Assembly: GCA_938091275.1 (NCBI GenBank)
Contig: CALKMY010000094.1
Location: forward strand, 1-6,963
Origin: Candidatus Nanopelagicales bacterium
Lineage (GTDB): Bacteria > Actinomycetota > Actinomycetes > S36-B12
Direction: 5' to 3'
Length of the DNA stretch: 6,963 nucleotides
In this document: positions 6,367-6,963 of the stretch, one piece after another
Layout of the letters: each line of letters begins with the position of its first letter
Position numbering within the stretch: the first letter of the stretch is position 1
Program-made: the position numbers and the translations under genes
The notes under the pieces: model-generated
Seen by the model: the letters and a program-made list of their open reading frames with translations, nothing else
The model's database searches: none
Told to the model about the DNA's origin: nothing

Positions 6367-6628
6367 CGTCCTCCCACTCCCATCCACCGTCTGACATCGC
6401 GCGTACAAATGCCGCGGCGAAGCCAGCGAGTTCCTCCTCATCGGGGCCGTAATACCCGGCCTCATCAAGGACGGCATTGATCTCCGCCACCCGATCGGCC
6501 AGCGTGAATTCCTCCACGTACTGCCGGGCTGCGTCAGCAAAGAACTGGGATCGAGAGATCCCCATCTTCTGCACTTGCACCTCCACGGCCTGGAACACGT
6601 CATCGGGAACTGAGATCGCGAACTTCAC
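6353..6628 (-). CDS. Ribbon-helix-helix antitoxin partner of MazF
   Basis: A 91-residue protein whose first 40 residues (KFAISVPDDVFQAVEVQVQ, then KMGISRSQFFADAARQYVEE) form a ribbon-helix-helix DNA-binding domain: one beta strand, helix, turn, helix. The rest is acidic (GPDEEELAG and a WEWEDDVDS tail), as expected of the segment that wraps the toxin. By sequence it is CopG/MazE-like. It should neutralise MazF and, with it, repress its own promoter. I chose the GTG at 6628 because the ribbon strand begins there and a promoter-like pair places transcription start at that codon. In-frame ATGs at 6676 and 6670 would add up to 16 residues and have no good ribosome site. It precedes and overlaps mazF by 14 bp, the standard antitoxin-first order. 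Confidence 0.85.
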   Translation of the reverse strand: MKFAISVPDDVFQAVEVQVQKMGISRSQFFADAARQYVEEFTLADRVAEINAVLDEAGYYGPDEEELAGFAAAFVRAMSDGGWEWEDDVDS

Positions 6629-6637
6629 ACTTTGTGT
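6627..6637. promoter_or_regulatory. Palindrome at the mazEF start, candidate antitoxin operator
   Basis: The inverted repeat ACAC-TTT-GTGT overlaps both the presumed -10 hexamer and the antitoxin start codon. Ribbon-helix-helix antitoxins bind short palindromes at their own promoters, so the position fits autorepression. The 4-bp arms are short, and a chance occurrence cannot be excluded. Confidence 0.33.
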
Positions 6638-6795
6638 ATGACTAGGTATTACCAATTCGTCAAGAAGCATCTCCATGCCCCAGCCCTGCAACTCAGGCAC
6701 CCGGGCAGACCAGCCCCGCGTTGGAGCCTGGGGATACGTACGCGCGACCTACCGACGGGCCTGGAAACCAACAACGTGGTGCAATGTTGCCGGGG
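6629..6795. other. Intergenic gap between the right-edge gene and mazEF
   Basis: Apart from the promoter and palindrome near its left end, this 167-bp gap shows no RNA gene and no strong terminator. The best stem for the minus-strand right-edge gene is CAACA/TGTTG at about 6769-6789 with an 11-nt loop, followed by GTTTCC. It is too weak to call with confidence. Confidence 0.5.
6635..6663 (-). promoter_or_regulatory. Putative promoter of the mazEF pair, predicting a leaderless mRNA
   Basis: On the minus strand TTGACG (6663-6658, five of six matches to TTGACA) is followed after 17 nt by CATACA (6640-6635), a weak -10 match. Six nt later comes the GTG of the antitoxin, so transcription would begin at or next to the start codon. 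Leaderless messages are common in actinomycetes, which would explain the lack of a ribosome site. The weak -10 keeps confidence modest. Confidence 0.4.
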
Positions 6796-6963
6796 CTAGC
6801 CGACGAGGTTGCGCAGAACTCGCAACGCAACCGAGAGGGTTGCGAGGTCGGGTTCCTCCACGGCGTTGATCTCCTTGAGGGTGCCGCGGGCGCGCGCGAC
6901 GCCCTCGGCGTTGGCTTCCTCCCACTGCTGAATGCGTTGCTGCGGTGGAGTGCTGGAGTCAGT
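6796..6963 (-). CDS. 3' end of a gene running off the right edge, probably large NAD-glutamate dehydrogenase
   Basis: On the minus strand the last 55 codons are open from the window edge to a TAG at 6798-6796. The peptide has a polar start (TDSSTPPQQRIQQWEEANA), a helix (EGVARARGTLKEINAVE) and the ending PDLATLSVALRVLRNLVG. That last segment resembles, from memory, the extreme C-terminus of the very large (about 1600-residue) actinobacterial NAD-dependent glutamate dehydrogenases, which convert glutamate to 2-oxoglutarate and ammonia. The catalytic domain lies outside the window, so the assignment rests on the tail alone. Codon use (strong G/C third positions, helix-like periodicity) supports it being a real coding end. 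It is transcribed in the same direction as the downstream mazEF and moeZ. Confidence 0.5.
   Translation of the reverse strand, partial: TDSSTPPQQRIQQWEEANAEGVARARGTLKEINAVEEPDLATLSVALRVLRNLVG

Noticed and set aside
6367..6603. N-terminal extension of mazF to an upstream ATG at 6603
   Set aside because: The added residues overlap the antitoxin gene in another frame, are Arg/Trp/Ser-rich and do not resemble MazF; the ATG at 6366 begins the family homology.
6807..6844. GGTTGCG repeats (6807-6813, 6838-6844) with the inverted copy CGCAACC at 6826-6832
   Set aside because: They lie within the last codons of the right-edge gene and are explained by recurring Leu/Arg/Asn/Ala codons; no regulatory context.
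6675..6869. 64-codon plus-strand frame near the right edge
   Set aside because: Rich in Arg, Gly and Trp without any motif, and antisense to the better-supported minus-strand gene end.

Overview
The window looks like a stretch of chromosome from a high-GC actinomycete (Actinomycetota). A Micrococcales-like or related lineage is my best guess, but the sequence does not settle this. The evidence is the GC-rich third codon positions, frequent GTG starts, the compact fatty-acid synthase II (FAS-II) operon, an actinobacterial AccD-type carboxyltransferase, a MoeZ-type two-domain sulfurtransferase, and what appears to be the tail of a large NAD-glutamate dehydrogenase.

Plus strand, 1-4563, is a fatty-acid biosynthesis operon: fabD (3' part only), fabH, acpP, fabF, accD. 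Junctions are tight: a 4-bp overlap for fabD/fabH and no gap for fabF/accD. There is a 91-bp leader before acpP and a 75-bp gap after it. AccD is the carboxyltransferase half of a malonyl-CoA-forming carboxylase. FabD moves malonyl to ACP, FabH starts chains, ACP carries them and FabF elongates them. The order merges the Streptomyces layout (fabD-fabH-acpP-fabF) with the mycobacterial habit of ending the operon with accD6.

Minus strand, 4568-6963, converges on that operon. It holds a 37-residue remnant of a PIN-domain (VapC-like) toxin, then moeZ, an intact mazEF-type toxin-antitoxin pair, and the last 55 codons of a gene running off the right edge (probably NAD-glutamate dehydrogenase). moeZ therefore has a dead toxin fragment on one side and a live-looking toxin-antitoxin pair on the other, which suggests a site of repeated insertion and decay.

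The most unusual feature is the C-terminal extension of FabD. About 75 residues align end to end with a biotin carboxyl carrier domain, but arginine sits where the biotinylated lysine should be. A malonyl-CoA-using transferase thus carries a non-biotinylatable carrier-like domain in the same operon as a malonyl-CoA-making carboxyltransferase. Docking or substrate handover is an obvious but untested hypothesis.
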